This document shows positions 40,889 to 50,700 of a DNA stretch of 64,000 nucleotides, piece after piece. Each line of letters opens with the position of its first letter. Position 1 is the first letter of the stretch. The position numbers and the translations under genes were made by a program. The stretch comes from JAGXQV01 sp964527565 (GTDB lineage Bacteria; Pseudomonadota; Gammaproteobacteria; Burkholderiales; Sulfuricellaceae), in NCBI GenBank assembly GCA_964527565.1, contig CAZGOY010000002.1, positions 72,956 through 136,955 on the forward strand, written 5' to 3'. Under the pieces are notes generated by a model that had not been told where the DNA came from, made no database searches, and saw nothing but the letters and a program-made list of their open reading frames with translations.

Positions 40889-43056
40889 CGGGCGGTTCCC
40901 CGTTCTTTGCGCCGCCAGGCGGTCAGCGCCGGGGCCATGGCCGCCGCCAGCACAGCCAGCAACACCCCGGCCGGCCACCAGATGGGCGGGTTCCACTCGC
41001 TGCGTTTTATGGTGCGCAGGGCGCTATCGATACGCGCGTATTTCAGGCTGTTATTGGCCATCAGATTGGGTTTCTGGTTTTGATACCAGGCATGGTTGAG
41101 GCTGTATTGCTTGGGATGGAACCCCCAGATCCACGGCGCATCACGGCGTGCGATAACCAGCATCTCGTCGATGATGCGCTGGCGTTCCGGGCTGTTGTCC
41201 ATGTTCTTCATTTTCTCGAACAGACGGTCGAATTCGGGATTCTCGTAGTTCGCCGAATTCTCGCCGTCCTTACCGACGCGCGCATTCGGGCCATACAGCA
41301 GGAAGAGGAAATTTTCCGGGTCGGGATAGTCGGCGTTCCAGCCCCAATGGAAAATCTGCGCGTTGCCCTTGCGTATCTTGTCCTGGAAGCGGTTGTAATC
41401 AGTGTTGCGCACCACCAGTTGCACGTCGAGTTTCTGGAACTGCTTGCGTATCCAGTCGAGGCGCGCCTTGTCGTCAGGCCCGCCGGCAGTAAGATCAAGA
41501 TAGAGCAGCAATGGCTTGCCGGTCTTTTCATCGCGCCCGCCGGGATAACCCGCCTCCGCCAGCAGCCGCCGCGCTTCATCGATGGACTTGCGCCGCGCCT
41601 GGCCCTGCGCCCATTCGTAAACCTGGGGATTGATGCCCGCCGCGCCGTCACGGAAACCGAAGATGCCCGGCGGCAACGGCCCCTGCGCCGGAATGCCGCG
41701 CCCATTGGCAAAAATCGAGATGAATTCCTCGTAATCCATGACAATGGAAATCGCCTGCCGGAGCTTGCGTCCGCGTTCCGATAAGCCCCCCACCACCGGG
41801 TCGAGCATGTTGAACCCGTAATAATAGTTGGTCGCCGTCACCGTGGTCTGCAACTGGATACCCTTGTCACGCATCAGGTCGGTGACGTCGGCCTCGCCCT
41901 GGGTGGTCACGCGCACCGCCTGGTCGAAGCTGTCCGAACTGATGCCGGAGGCGTCGTAATAGCCTTGCAGGAACTTGTTCCAGTAGGGAATGCTTTCCTT
42001 TTCCAGGCTGAATATCACCTTGTCGATGAACGGCAACGGTTTGCCCGCGTCGCGCAGCAGGCCGACGGCGGCGTCCTGCGCTTCGCCCTCGGTCGGGTAG
42101 CTCTCGCCGTGGAAAAACGGGTTTCTTTCCAGCACCATGCGCCGGTTGGGATCGTTCTCGGCCAGAAGGTAGGGGCCGGTGCCGATGGGGTACCAGTCGA
42201 GGGTGAGATTCTTTTCCGCCATGCCCGGCTGGTTGTAGAAATGTTCGGCCTCGGGCGGCACCGGCGCGAAAAACGGCATCGCCAGCCAATACTGGAATTG
42301 CGGATATTTTCCTTTCAGCTTCACGCGGTAGGTATAGCGGTCGAGCGCCTGCGCCCCTTCCAGCGGGGTATTTTCGAGGTCGAGACGCCCTTCCCTGGCG
42401 GTTGTCGCCAGCGTTTTGGCATATTCCTTCAGGCCGACGATATATTCGTTCATCACCCCGAGTATCGGCGAATGCAGCTTGGGGTGCGCCAGCCGCTTGA
42501 TCTGGAAGACGTAATCGGCGGCCACCAGCTCGCGCGTTCCGGTCTGCGGAAAATCCGCCAGCGTGTGAACCTTCGCCAGTTCGTGCGCGCCAAGCTGGTG
42601 ATAAAGGAAATGGCCTTCCTGGTCCTTGGCGAATGCCGGGTGCGGCTGGTAGCGGATGCCCGGCTTGATGCGGATATCCCAGATGCTGAACGCCACGGCG
42701 GCGGCGGGCGCATCCTGCGGCAGGATTTTCCCTTGCGCATCGACGAAACGCGGCTGGGGCATTTCCGCTGCCGCCAGCGGAATCAGGGTATAAGGGCGCT
42801 TGAGGTAGTGATATTGCAGCGGCGGCTCGTAAATCTGCGCGGTAAAGGTGATTTCATTGGAACTGTAGGACTGCACCGGATCAAGGTGCTTGGGACGCGA
42901 CGAAAAGGAAGAATAGAGGATGTTTCTGCCTTCATCAGCGACCGGATAGGGGTTGTTCCACGGGGTATCGCTACACCCGGCCAGCGGCAAGGCCAGCAAA
43001 GTCGGCAACAGCAAGAAGCGGGCGCCATCCAGCGCCCGCCCAACCATGCTTCGCAT
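40885..43056 (-). CDS. Peptide-binding lipoprotein of the ABC transporter, with C-terminal membrane anchor
   Basis: The 723-residue substrate-binding protein (SBP_bac_5 family) has a lipobox LALPLAGCS (cysteine near 28), and family segments FSSRPKHLDPVQSYSSNE, YPIGTGPYLLAENDPNRR and NADYPDPENFLFLLYG. An unusual feature is a second hydrophobic segment at the C-terminus (WWPAGVLLAVLAAAMAPALTAW) followed by a basic RRKERGTAR tail, so it may be fixed at both ends, at least if the lipid anchor is used. It starts 11 bases after fabI ends and overlaps the first permease gene. Confidence 0.9.
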   Translation of the reverse strand: MRSMVGRALDGARFLLLPTLLALPLAGCSDTPWNNPYPVADEGRNILYSSFSSRPKHLDPVQSYSSNEITFTAQIYEPPLQYHYLKRPYTLIPLAAAEMPQPRFVDAQGKILPQDAPAAAVAFSIWDIRIKPGIRYQPHPAFAKDQEGHFLYHQLGAHELAKVHTLADFPQTGTRELVAADYVFQIKRLAHPKLHSPILGVMNEYIVGLKEYAKTLATTAREGRLDLENTPLEGAQALDRYTYRVKLKGKYPQFQYWLAMPFFAPVPPEAEHFYNQPGMAEKNLTLDWYPIGTGPYLLAENDPNRRMVLERNPFFHGESYPTEGEAQDAAVGLLRDAGKPLPFIDKVIFSLEKESIPYWNKFLQGYYDASGISSDSFDQAVRVTTQGEADVTDLMRDKGIQLQTTVTATNYYYGFNMLDPVVGGLSERGRKLRQAISIVMDYEEFISIFANGRGIPAQGPLPPGIFGFRDGAAGINPQVYEWAQGQARRKSIDEARRLLAEAGYPGGRDEKTGKPLLLYLDLTAGGPDDKARLDWIRKQFQKLDVQLVVRNTDYNRFQDKIRKGNAQIFHWGWNADYPDPENFLFLLYGPNARVGKDGENSANYENPEFDRLFEKMKNMDNSPERQRIIDEMLVIARRDAPWIWGFHPKQYSLNHAWYQNQKPNLMANNSLKYARIDSALRTIKRSEWNPPIWWPAGVLLAVLAAAMAPALTAWRRKERGTAR

Positions 43057-43067
43057 CTGGTAAAGCC

Positions 43068-43871
43068 TCAGTTTCCGGCAGCCGCTTCCTCGGCATTACC
43101 CAGCGCGGTGATGTTGAAACCGCCATCGACATAGGTAATCTCGCCGGTCATGCCGCTTGCCAGGTCGCTGCACAGGAAAGCCGCGACGTTGCCGACTTCC
43201 TCAATGCTCACGTTGCGCCGCATCGGCGCATGTTTTTCGTTGTAAGACAAAAGCTTGCCGAAATCCGAGATGCCGCTGGCCGCCAGCGTCTTGATCGGTC
43301 CGGCGGACAGGCCGTTCACGCGGATACCCTGCGGCCCGAGGCTGGAAGCCATATAGCGCACGTTGGCCTCCAGGCTAGCCTTGGCCAAGCCCATCACGTT
43401 GTAATGCGGCACCGTGCGTTCGGCGCCGAGATAGGACAAGGTCAACAGGGAGGCGTTGCGCCCCGCCATCATCGGCAAGCCGGCCTTGGCCAGGGCGGTG
43501 AAACTGTAGGAGCTGATGTCGTGGGCGATGCGAAAATTCTCGCGCGTCACGGAACTCACGTAATCCCCCGCCAGCGCCGCCTTGGGAACGAAGGCGATGG
43601 AATGCACGATGCAATCCAGGCCGTCCCAGTGCTTGCCCAGGTCGGCGAAAAGCTGTTCGATCTGCTCGTCGCTGCCGACATCGCAGGGAAAAACCAGGTC
43701 GGTGCCGAATTCCTTCGCCAAGTCGCTCACCCGCTCCCTGATCTTGTCGTTCTGATAGGTAAAGGCCAGGTCGGCACCCTCGCGCTTCATCGCGGCGGCA
43801 ATGCCGTAGGCGATGGAGCGGTTGCTGATCAAGCCGGTAATCAATGCGCGTTTGTTTGCCAGAAAACCCAT
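43068..43871 (-). CDS. fabI: Enoyl-ACP reductase (NADH), FabI
   Basis: Reduces trans-2-enoyl-ACP in fatty acid elongation. The 267-residue short-chain dehydrogenase has GLISNRSIAYGIA for NADH, SIAFVPKAALAGDYVS and the catalytic pair in PHYNVMGLAKASLEAN (Tyr-x6-Lys). I start at MGFLANKRALITG (ATG, 43869-43871), with GGAAGGGA upstream; the longer open frame includes 38 codons with no support. A perfect TATAAT lies upstream at 43935-43940. The peptide transporter genes follow after 11 bases, so fabI heads that operon. Confidence 0.96.
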   Translation of the reverse strand: MGFLANKRALITGLISNRSIAYGIAAAMKREGADLAFTYQNDKIRERVSDLAKEFGTDLVFPCDVGSDEQIEQLFADLGKHWDGLDCIVHSIAFVPKAALAGDYVSSVTRENFRIAHDISSYSFTALAKAGLPMMAGRNASLLTLSYLGAERTVPHYNVMGLAKASLEANVRYMASSLGPQGIRVNGLSAGPIKTLAASGISDFGKLLSYNEKHAPMRRNVSIEEVGNVAAFLCSDLASGMTGEITYVDGGFNITALGNAEEAAAGN

Positions 43872-43934
43872 GTTCGTCCCTTCCATACTGTGGATTGCAG
43901 AAATCCCGTGGATCGTTGAATTCAGGAAGCGCGC

Positions 43935-43940
43935 ATTATA
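43935..43940 (-). promoter_or_regulatory. Probable -10 box of fabI
   Basis: TATAAT, a perfect -10 on the minus strand, lies about 64 bases upstream of the fabI start. No good -35 is seen at the usual distance (GTGAAA at 15 bases is the best). Confidence 0.5.
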
Positions 43941-44106
43941 CCCCACGGGGAAATTTTTCACCTGCGGGTCGGCCAGCGAACGCATGGCGCATTGTCCCTT
44001 CTTGCCATACGGGAATGCTTACAGTATGTTGACACTCTTGCCGCACGCCACTCATGCCGACCTGGTTTGATGATGCGCGGGATAAACAAAAAAATCGGGG
44101 AAAACA

Positions 44107-44580
44107 ATGCGCTTTTTCTGGAAAATGCTGCCGCTGCTGACGGCGGGAATTTTCATTCTGCCTGTCGGCGTATCGGCGGCAAACGACGATGTGCCGCTCA
44201 ACCTGGTCGGCGCTTCGGTCATCGCGGCGGAACAGGCGCGCGCCCTGGCAGGCAAGGCGCGCTTTATCGATACCCGCATACTCCATGATTACCTGGCCGG
44301 ACACCTCCCCGGCGCCGTCCATATTCACTACAAGGAACGCTCGGCGCGTTCGGCGGGTTTCGAGCCGGCACTGGACGACGTGCCCGCCTTTGTGGCCCGC
44401 CTGCGCAAATTCGTGCCGGGGCGCGACACCCCTCTGGTGTTCTATTGTAACGGCGTGTCCTGCTGGAAATCCTACAAGGGTGCGCGCGCCGCGCTGCACG
44501 ACGGCTATCGCCAGGTCTACTGGTTCCGGGGCGGCATGAGGGAATGGCAGGAACGCCGTTTCGAAACGGTTAGCGAATAA
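44107..44580 (+). CDS. Exported rhodanese-like sulfurtransferase
   Basis: The 157-residue product has a signal peptide (cleavage near VSAAND, residue 25) and one rhodanese domain: RFIDTRILHDYLAGHLPGAVHI, then the active-site loop YCNGVSCWKS with cysteine 114 (C119 also present) and YWFRGGMREWQER. It should transfer sulfur from a periplasmic donor, though no substrate is known. A second cysteine in the loop could allow disulfide formation. Two bases separate it from the large GGDEF-EAL gene, so the two may be cotranscribed. Confidence 0.9.
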   Translation: MRFFWKMLPLLTAGIFILPVGVSAANDDVPLNLVGASVIAAEQARALAGKARFIDTRILHDYLAGHLPGAVHIHYKERSARSAGFEPALDDVPAFVARLRKFVPGRDTPLVFYCNGVSCWKSYKGARAALHDGYRQVYWFRGGMREWQERRFETVSE

Positions 44581-44582
44581 GC

Positions 44583-47396
44583 ATGCGTTTTTTTCCCAGG
44601 TCCATCAAATGGCAAATGGTGGTGGTTACAGCCATCGCCTTCCCGGTCACGCTGTTCGCCTTCGGCTGGCTGTCGCTGGGGCACGTGCGCGACAGTTCGC
44701 GAATTACCGCCGACTACCAGATGGCGCTGACCCGGCGCATTGCCCACGAACTGGACTCCAAGCTGGAAACCGCGCAAAACGCACTGGTGGCGCTATCCCG
44801 GCAAGTTTCTCCCACCATCCTGCTGCACCATGAAATCAGCAAAACCTGGCTAGACGAACGCACCAGTATCAAAGCGGCATTTTTTGACCAGGGACTTTTT
44901 CTGTTCGACCGGGAAGGCCGTCTTCTCGGCGCTTCCAGCGATATTTCCGATGCCGCCCTACCCCCCGAATTTTCCCGCTGGGTAAAACTGACTGCCCGCG
45001 TCGAAGAACCGATCATTTCCACCCCCTTCTGGAGCGGCGGCACAGCGCCGGAGGCGGGGTCACGCACCATGTTGTCGCTGGTCACCGCCCCGGTTACCGG
45101 GGAAAACGGAGAAACCCTGGGAGTGCTGGCGGGCGCGCTGAACATGAACCGGGAAAACATGCTGGGCAGCGTGACGCGCCTCGCCTTGGGTGAAAGCGGG
45201 TATTTTTTCATGACTTCATGGGACAACACGCTGGTCATGCATCCCGACGCCAGCCTGCTGATGCGCAAGGATATCCACCCGGTACCGGCGGCTCTGCTGG
45301 AGCGTGCGTCCCACGGTTTTCGCGGCGCCGTGGAAACCACCGCGCAAAACGGCGAAGCCGTGCTATCCACGCTGACCAAACTGCAAAGCACCGGCTGGGT
45401 ACTGGGCGCCAATCATCCGACCGGCGAGGCCTACGGTGCATTTCACCAACAGCAGCGCGAGGTCGCCGCTTTTATCGGCCTCGGCATCGTCATCGCCTCG
45501 CTCATCACCTGGCTATTGATGCGTCTGTTCGTTACGCCGCTGGGGCGGCTCGCCGCCGACATTGAAGCCATCGACGTCAGCGGCGAACACTTGGCCCATG
45601 TCGAGGTCAGCGGCAGCGCCCTGGAAATCACCCGGCTGGCCAATACCTTCAACCATCTTCTGGTGCGGCTCAACGAAGACCGTAAAAGGATGGCGCTTTC
45701 TGCCAGCGTCTTTGAAAACGCCCATGAAGGCATCATGATTACCGATGCCGATTTGCACATCCTCTCGGCTAACACCGCCTTCACCAGCATCACCGGCTAT
45801 CCGCTCGAGGAAGTGTGGGGAAAGAATCCCGCCATTCTCCGCTCGGGGCGCCACGACCAGGCCTTTTACCGGGAAATGTGGCACAGCATCGTCAGCCGCG
45901 ACAGCTGGCGCGGCGAAATCTGGAACCGCCGCCGCAACGGCGAAATTTACCCCGAGCTGCTCAACATCAACGCCGTGCGCAACGAAGACGGCGGCATCTC
46001 GCATTACGTCGCGATTTTCTCTGACATCACCGAAATCAAGAATACCCAGAACATGCTCGAAGCGATGGCCACCACCGACGTGCTTACCGGCCTGCCCAAC
46101 CGCGCCCTGCTTGCCGACCGGCTGGAACAGGCAATGGCCCATTCGCGCCGCCTGGACCGCCTGCTAGCCATCGCCTTCATCGACCTGGACGGTTTCAAGG
46201 CCGTCAACGACAGCGCCGGCCACCATTTCGGTGACCGCCTGCTGGTCGAAGTTGCGGAACGCTTCAAAATCCAGGCGCGCGCCGGCGATACCGTGGCTCG
46301 CCTGGGCGGCGACGAGTTTGTCCTGCTCATCACCGACGTGGTCGAACAGGAGGAAATCCTCATCGCCTTGCAGCGCATTCTTCTGGACATCTCCCGGCCC
46401 TACGAGATTGACGGGCGCAACGTGAGTATCGGCGCCTCCATCGGCGTCACCCTCTTTCCGCACGACAACGCGGACCCGGAAACCCTGATCCGCCATGCCG
46501 ACCAGGCCATGTATCAGGCCAAGAACGAAGGGCGCGGGCGCATCCACATTTTCGATGCCGCCCACGACCGCGAAATCCAGACCCGCCACCAGCAGGTCGA
46601 ACGCATCCGCGCGGGACTCCATGATGGCGAAATGCTGCTCTACTACCAACCCAAGGTAAACATGCTCACCGGCCGCGTCATCGGTGCCGAAGCCCTGTTG
46701 CGCTGGCGCCACCCCGAACAGGGAATCCTGGCACCACCACAATTCCTATCGCTGTTTTTCGACCATGAAATCATCGTCGAAATCGGCGATTGGGTCATCA
46801 TCCAGGCCCTGCGCCAGATGGAAGAATGGCAGGAATCCGCCGGACTCACGCTACCGGTCAGCATCAACCTCTCCGCCCGCCACCTGATCCGCCCCGGCTT
46901 CGCCGAAGACCTGCGCAAACGCTTCCAGCGCCAACCCGCCCTGCTCCCGGAATGGCTGGAAATCGAAATCCTCGAATCCGACGCTCTCCTCGACATCGGC
47001 CACGTCCAGCGCACCATCGAGGAATGCCAGAGCTTCGGCGTGACTTTCGCTCTCGACGATTTCGGCACGGGCTATTCCTCGCTCGCCTATCTCAAGAACA
47101 TCCCGGCGAACACCCTCAAAATTGACCGTTCCTTCGTCCACAACATGCTCGACGACCCCGACGACCTCGCCATTGTCCAGGGCGTAGTGCAACTCGCCGA
47201 AGTTTTCGAGCGCCAGGTAGTCGCCGAAGGGGTGGAAACGCTCCAGCACGAAGCGGCCCTCGTCCACCTGGGCTGCACGCTGGCGCAAGGCTACGGCATC
47301 GCCCGCCCGATGCCTCCCGCCGACATCCCGGCATGGGTCATTGCCTATGAATCAGGCCAGGGCGGGATCAAGAACAAGCTGCGCAAGCTGACATAA
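44583..47396 (+). CDS. Cache-HAMP-PAS-GGDEF-EAL cyclic-di-GMP regulator
   Basis: The 937-residue membrane protein has an N-terminal transmembrane helix, a periplasmic Cache-type sensor (about 35-290), a second helix near 300, HAMP, a PAS domain (GIMITDADLHILSANTAF), a GGDEF domain with an intact RLGGDEF near 574 and an I-site RAGD just before it, and an EAL domain with GAEALLRWRHP near 701 and DDFGTGYSSLAYLKNIP. Both catalytic motifs look complete, so it may be bifunctional or switchable. Expression together with the exported rhodanese suggests that the sensor could respond to a sulfur or redox condition, which is speculation. Confidence 0.93.
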   Translation: MRFFPRSIKWQMVVVTAIAFPVTLFAFGWLSLGHVRDSSRITADYQMALTRRIAHELDSKLETAQNALVALSRQVSPTILLHHEISKTWLDERTSIKAAFFDQGLFLFDREGRLLGASSDISDAALPPEFSRWVKLTARVEEPIISTPFWSGGTAPEAGSRTMLSLVTAPVTGENGETLGVLAGALNMNRENMLGSVTRLALGESGYFFMTSWDNTLVMHPDASLLMRKDIHPVPAALLERASHGFRGAVETTAQNGEAVLSTLTKLQSTGWVLGANHPTGEAYGAFHQQQREVAAFIGLGIVIASLITWLLMRLFVTPLGRLAADIEAIDVSGEHLAHVEVSGSALEITRLANTFNHLLVRLNEDRKRMALSASVFENAHEGIMITDADLHILSANTAFTSITGYPLEEVWGKNPAILRSGRHDQAFYREMWHSIVSRDSWRGEIWNRRRNGEIYPELLNINAVRNEDGGISHYVAIFSDITEIKNTQNMLEAMATTDVLTGLPNRALLADRLEQAMAHSRRLDRLLAIAFIDLDGFKAVNDSAGHHFGDRLLVEVAERFKIQARAGDTVARLGGDEFVLLITDVVEQEEILIALQRILLDISRPYEIDGRNVSIGASIGVTLFPHDNADPETLIRHADQAMYQAKNEGRGRIHIFDAAHDREIQTRHQQVERIRAGLHDGEMLLYYQPKVNMLTGRVIGAEALLRWRHPEQGILAPPQFLSLFFDHEIIVEIGDWVIIQALRQMEEWQESAGLTLPVSINLSARHLIRPGFAEDLRKRFQRQPALLPEWLEIEILESDALLDIGHVQRTIEECQSFGVTFALDDFGTGYSSLAYLKNIPANTLKIDRSFVHNMLDDPDDLAIVQGVVQLAEVFERQVVAEGVETLQHEAALVHLGCTLAQGYGIARPMPPADIPAWVIAYESGQGGIKNKLRKLT

Positions 47397-47500
47397 CGGC
47401 AATCAATTCCCTCATTGCTCGCACCCTATCAAGCGGGATTACCCGCACATATCCGGGAAAAATTGCCATTTCTGCGCTCAGCCGGTAGAATGCGCGGCTT

Positions 47501-47577
47501 CGGGGTGTAGCGTAGCCTGGTAGCGCGCCTGGTTTGGGACCAGGATGTCGGGAGTTCGAATCTCTCCACCCCGACCA
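47501..47577 (+). tRNA. tRNA-Pro (TGG)
   Basis: The 77-base gene starts CGGGGTGTAGCGTAGCCTGG, has the anticodon loop TTTGGGA in a CCTGG/CCAGG stem, a GTTCGAA T-loop, and encodes CCA. The acceptor CGGGGTG pairs with CACCCCG. Confidence 0.96.
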
Positions 47578-47593
47578 GTTTCGCCGTCTTGAA

Positions 47594-47670
47594 GTGCCCG
47601 TAGCTCAACCGGATAGAGCACCAGCCTTCTAAGCTGGGGGTTGCGGGTTCGATTCCTGCCGGGCACGCCA
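47594..47670 (+). tRNA. tRNA-Arg (TCT)
   Basis: The 77-base gene starts GTGCCCGTAGCTCAACCGGA, has the anticodon loop CTTCTAA in a CCAGC/GCTGG stem, T-loop GTTCGAT and encoded CCA. It lies 16 bases after tRNA-Pro, so both may come from one precursor. Confidence 0.96.
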
Positions 47671-47710
47671 TATTGAATCAGTAACCCCTGATCTTTCGCG
47701 GATTCCTGTC

Positions 47711-50700
47711 ATGCTCAAGCTGCGCGGCGGCAACGCCCTCTCTTCCTTTCGTCTCGAAAAACTTTACCAAGCACTGAAAACCAGCGTGCCGGAAGTTGCC
47801 CATATCCACGCCGAATACTGGCATTTCGCCGAAACAGCGCGCGATCTGACGGCATCCGAACTGTCGGTGCTGGAAAAAATCCTTACCTACGGCCCGGCCA
47901 GCCCGGTCGAGGCGCCGGAGGGTGAGTTGCTGTTGGTGGTACCGCGTTTGGGCACCATTTCACCGTGGTCGTCTAAAGCCAGCGACATCGCGCAGCATTG
48001 CGGATTGGCAACACTCGAACGGCTGGAGCGCGGGGTGGCCTTTTACGTGCAAAAGCACGACGGCTCACCGCTGACAGCCGCAGAAAAACAGGTGCTGCTG
48101 CCGCTGATTCACGACCGCATGACGGAAACCGTGCTGGCCGACCTGGATAACGCAGCCAGGCTCTTCCAACATGCCCAGCCCGCGCCGCTGGCCAGCGTGG
48201 ATGTCCTGACGGGCGGCAAGACCGCGCTGGAGGAAGCAAATCGCAGCATGGGGCTGGCATTGTCGCCGGACGAGATCGACTATCTGGTGGAAAATTTCAC
48301 CCGTATCGGCAGGAATCCCACCGATGTCGAGCTGATGATGTTCGCCCAGGCCAATTCCGAACATTGCCGCCACAAGATTTTCAACGCCGACTGGCTGATC
48401 GACGGCGTTACGCAGGAAAAATCCCTTTTCGCCATGATCCGCAATACGCACCAGTTGAACCCGTGCGGCACGGTGGTGGCGTATTCCGATAATTCCTCGA
48501 TTATCGAGGGCGCACGCGTCAAGCGTTTTTATCCCGATGCACAAGGGGCTTACGGTTTTGTCGAGGATGAAACCCATATCCTGATGAAGGTGGAAACCCA
48601 TAACCACCCCACCGCCATTTCCCCCTTTCCCGGCGCTGCCACCGGTTCGGGCGGAGAAATCCGCGACGAGGGCGCGACTGGGCGCGGCTCGCGCCCCAAG
48701 GCCGGGCTGACTGGCTTTTCCGTCTCCAACCTGAATATTCCCGGCTTCACCCAGCCTTGGGAAAGCCCGTATGGCAAGCCGGGACGCATCGCTTCTCCCC
48801 TGCAAATCATGCTGGAAGGCCCCATCGGCGGTGCGGCGTTCAATAACGAATTCGGTCGTCCCAACCTGGCTGGCTATTTCCGCACCTTCGAAGAGGAAGC
48901 GGCTGGGGAAATGCGTGGCTATCACAAGCCCATCATGTTGGCGGGCGGCGTCGGCAACATCGCTGCGCGCCACGCCTTCAAGGAGAAGATCGCCCCCGGC
49001 GCGCTGATTATCCAGCTGGGTGGACCGGCGATGCTGATCGGCCTGGGCGGTGGCGCGGCTTCCAGCATGGATACCGGCGCCAACGCGGAAAACCTGGATT
49101 TCGATTCGGTGCAGCGCGGCAACCCGGAAATGCAGCGCCGTTGCCAGGAAGTCATCGACCGCTGCTGGCAGTTGGGCGACGCCAATCCCATCGTTTCGAT
49201 CCACGACATCGGTGCTGGCGGCCTTTCCAACGCCCTGCCGGAACTGGTCAACGATGCCGGTTGCGGCGGGCATTTTCACCTGCGCGAAGTCCATAACGAA
49301 GAACCGGGCATGACGCCCATGCAAATCTGGTGCAACGAGGCGCAGGAACGCTACGTGCTGGCGATTCGCGCGGAGCATCGCGCCTTGTTCGACGCCATTT
49401 GCGAGCGCGAGCGCTGCCCCTACGCCGTGCTTGGCGAGGCGACGGCGGAACAACGCCTGATCCTGGAAGACCGCCACTTCGGCAATCGTCCTATCGACAT
49501 GGAACTGGCGGTGCTGCTCGGCAAGCCGCCCAAAATGACGCGCGACGTGGCGCGGGTAGAAAAACGCCTGCCGCCCTTTGATGTCACCGGCATTGACCTG
49601 CGCGAAGCGGCTTTCCGTGTGTTGCGCCTGCCTGCCGTGGCGGACAAGACCTTTCTCATCAGCATCGGCGACCGTACCGTCGGCGGCATGACGGCGCGCG
49701 ACCAGTTCGTCGGCCCCTGGCAGGTACCGGTTGCCGACGTGGCGGTCACCTTGGCCGGATTTGAAGAATACCGCGGCGAAGCCTTTGCTATGGGTGAGCG
49801 CACCCCACTGGCGTTGATTAGTCCCGCAGCCTCCGGGCGCATGGCCATCGGCGAGGCGATCACCAATATCGCAGCGGCGGCCATCACCGATCTTGGAGAC
49901 GTCAAGCTCTCGGCCAACTGGATGGCGGCCGCCGGGCATCCCGGAGAAGACGCAGCGTTGTACGATACGGTGCGCGCGGTGGGCATGGAGCTGTGCCCGC
50001 AATTGGGCATCAGCATCCCGGTGGGTAAGGACTCGATGTCGATGAAAACGGTGTGGGAGGAAAATGGCGCGAAAAAATCCGTTACCGCGCCGCTCTCGCT
50101 GATTATCTCGGCCTTTGCCCCCTGCGAGGATGCCCGCCGCACACTCACTCCGCAATTGCGTACCGACGCCGGGGACACCGACCTCATCCTGATCGACCTG
50201 GGACACGGGAAAAACCGCCTGGGAGGCTCGGCACTGGCACAAGCTTACAAGCAAATCGGCAATCAGGCGCCTGACGTGCTGACCGCCACCTCATTGAAAG
50301 CATTTTTCAACGTTATCCAAAAGCTTAATGGCGAGAACCGCCTGCTGGCCTACCACGACCGTTCCGACGGCGGTCTGTTCGCGACCCTGTGTGAAATGCA
50401 GTTTGCCGGGCACACCGGCGTGACGGTGGAAATCGGCGAGCTATGCATCGAACGCCTGGCCGCCGACGCAGAAGAACAGGACAGCGATGACGACACCGAC
50501 ATCGAGGCCGTGCTGCCAACCGGCTTCACCGAGCGTATTTTCGGCGTCCTGTTCAACGAGGAACTGGGTGCCGTCCTGCAAGTGCGCCGCGCGGATACCC
50601 CGGCAGTCATGGAAACCTTCTTTGCCGCCGGCCTGCGCGGCGAGTTGCATGTGATCGGCACACTGAGCAACGACGACCGCCTTTCCATCACGCGCAACGG

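Noticed and set aside
48065..50254. 729-codon open frame antisense to purL
   Set aside because: It lies wholly inside purL, has no family-like motifs, and follows from the strong G/C third-position bias of the sense gene.
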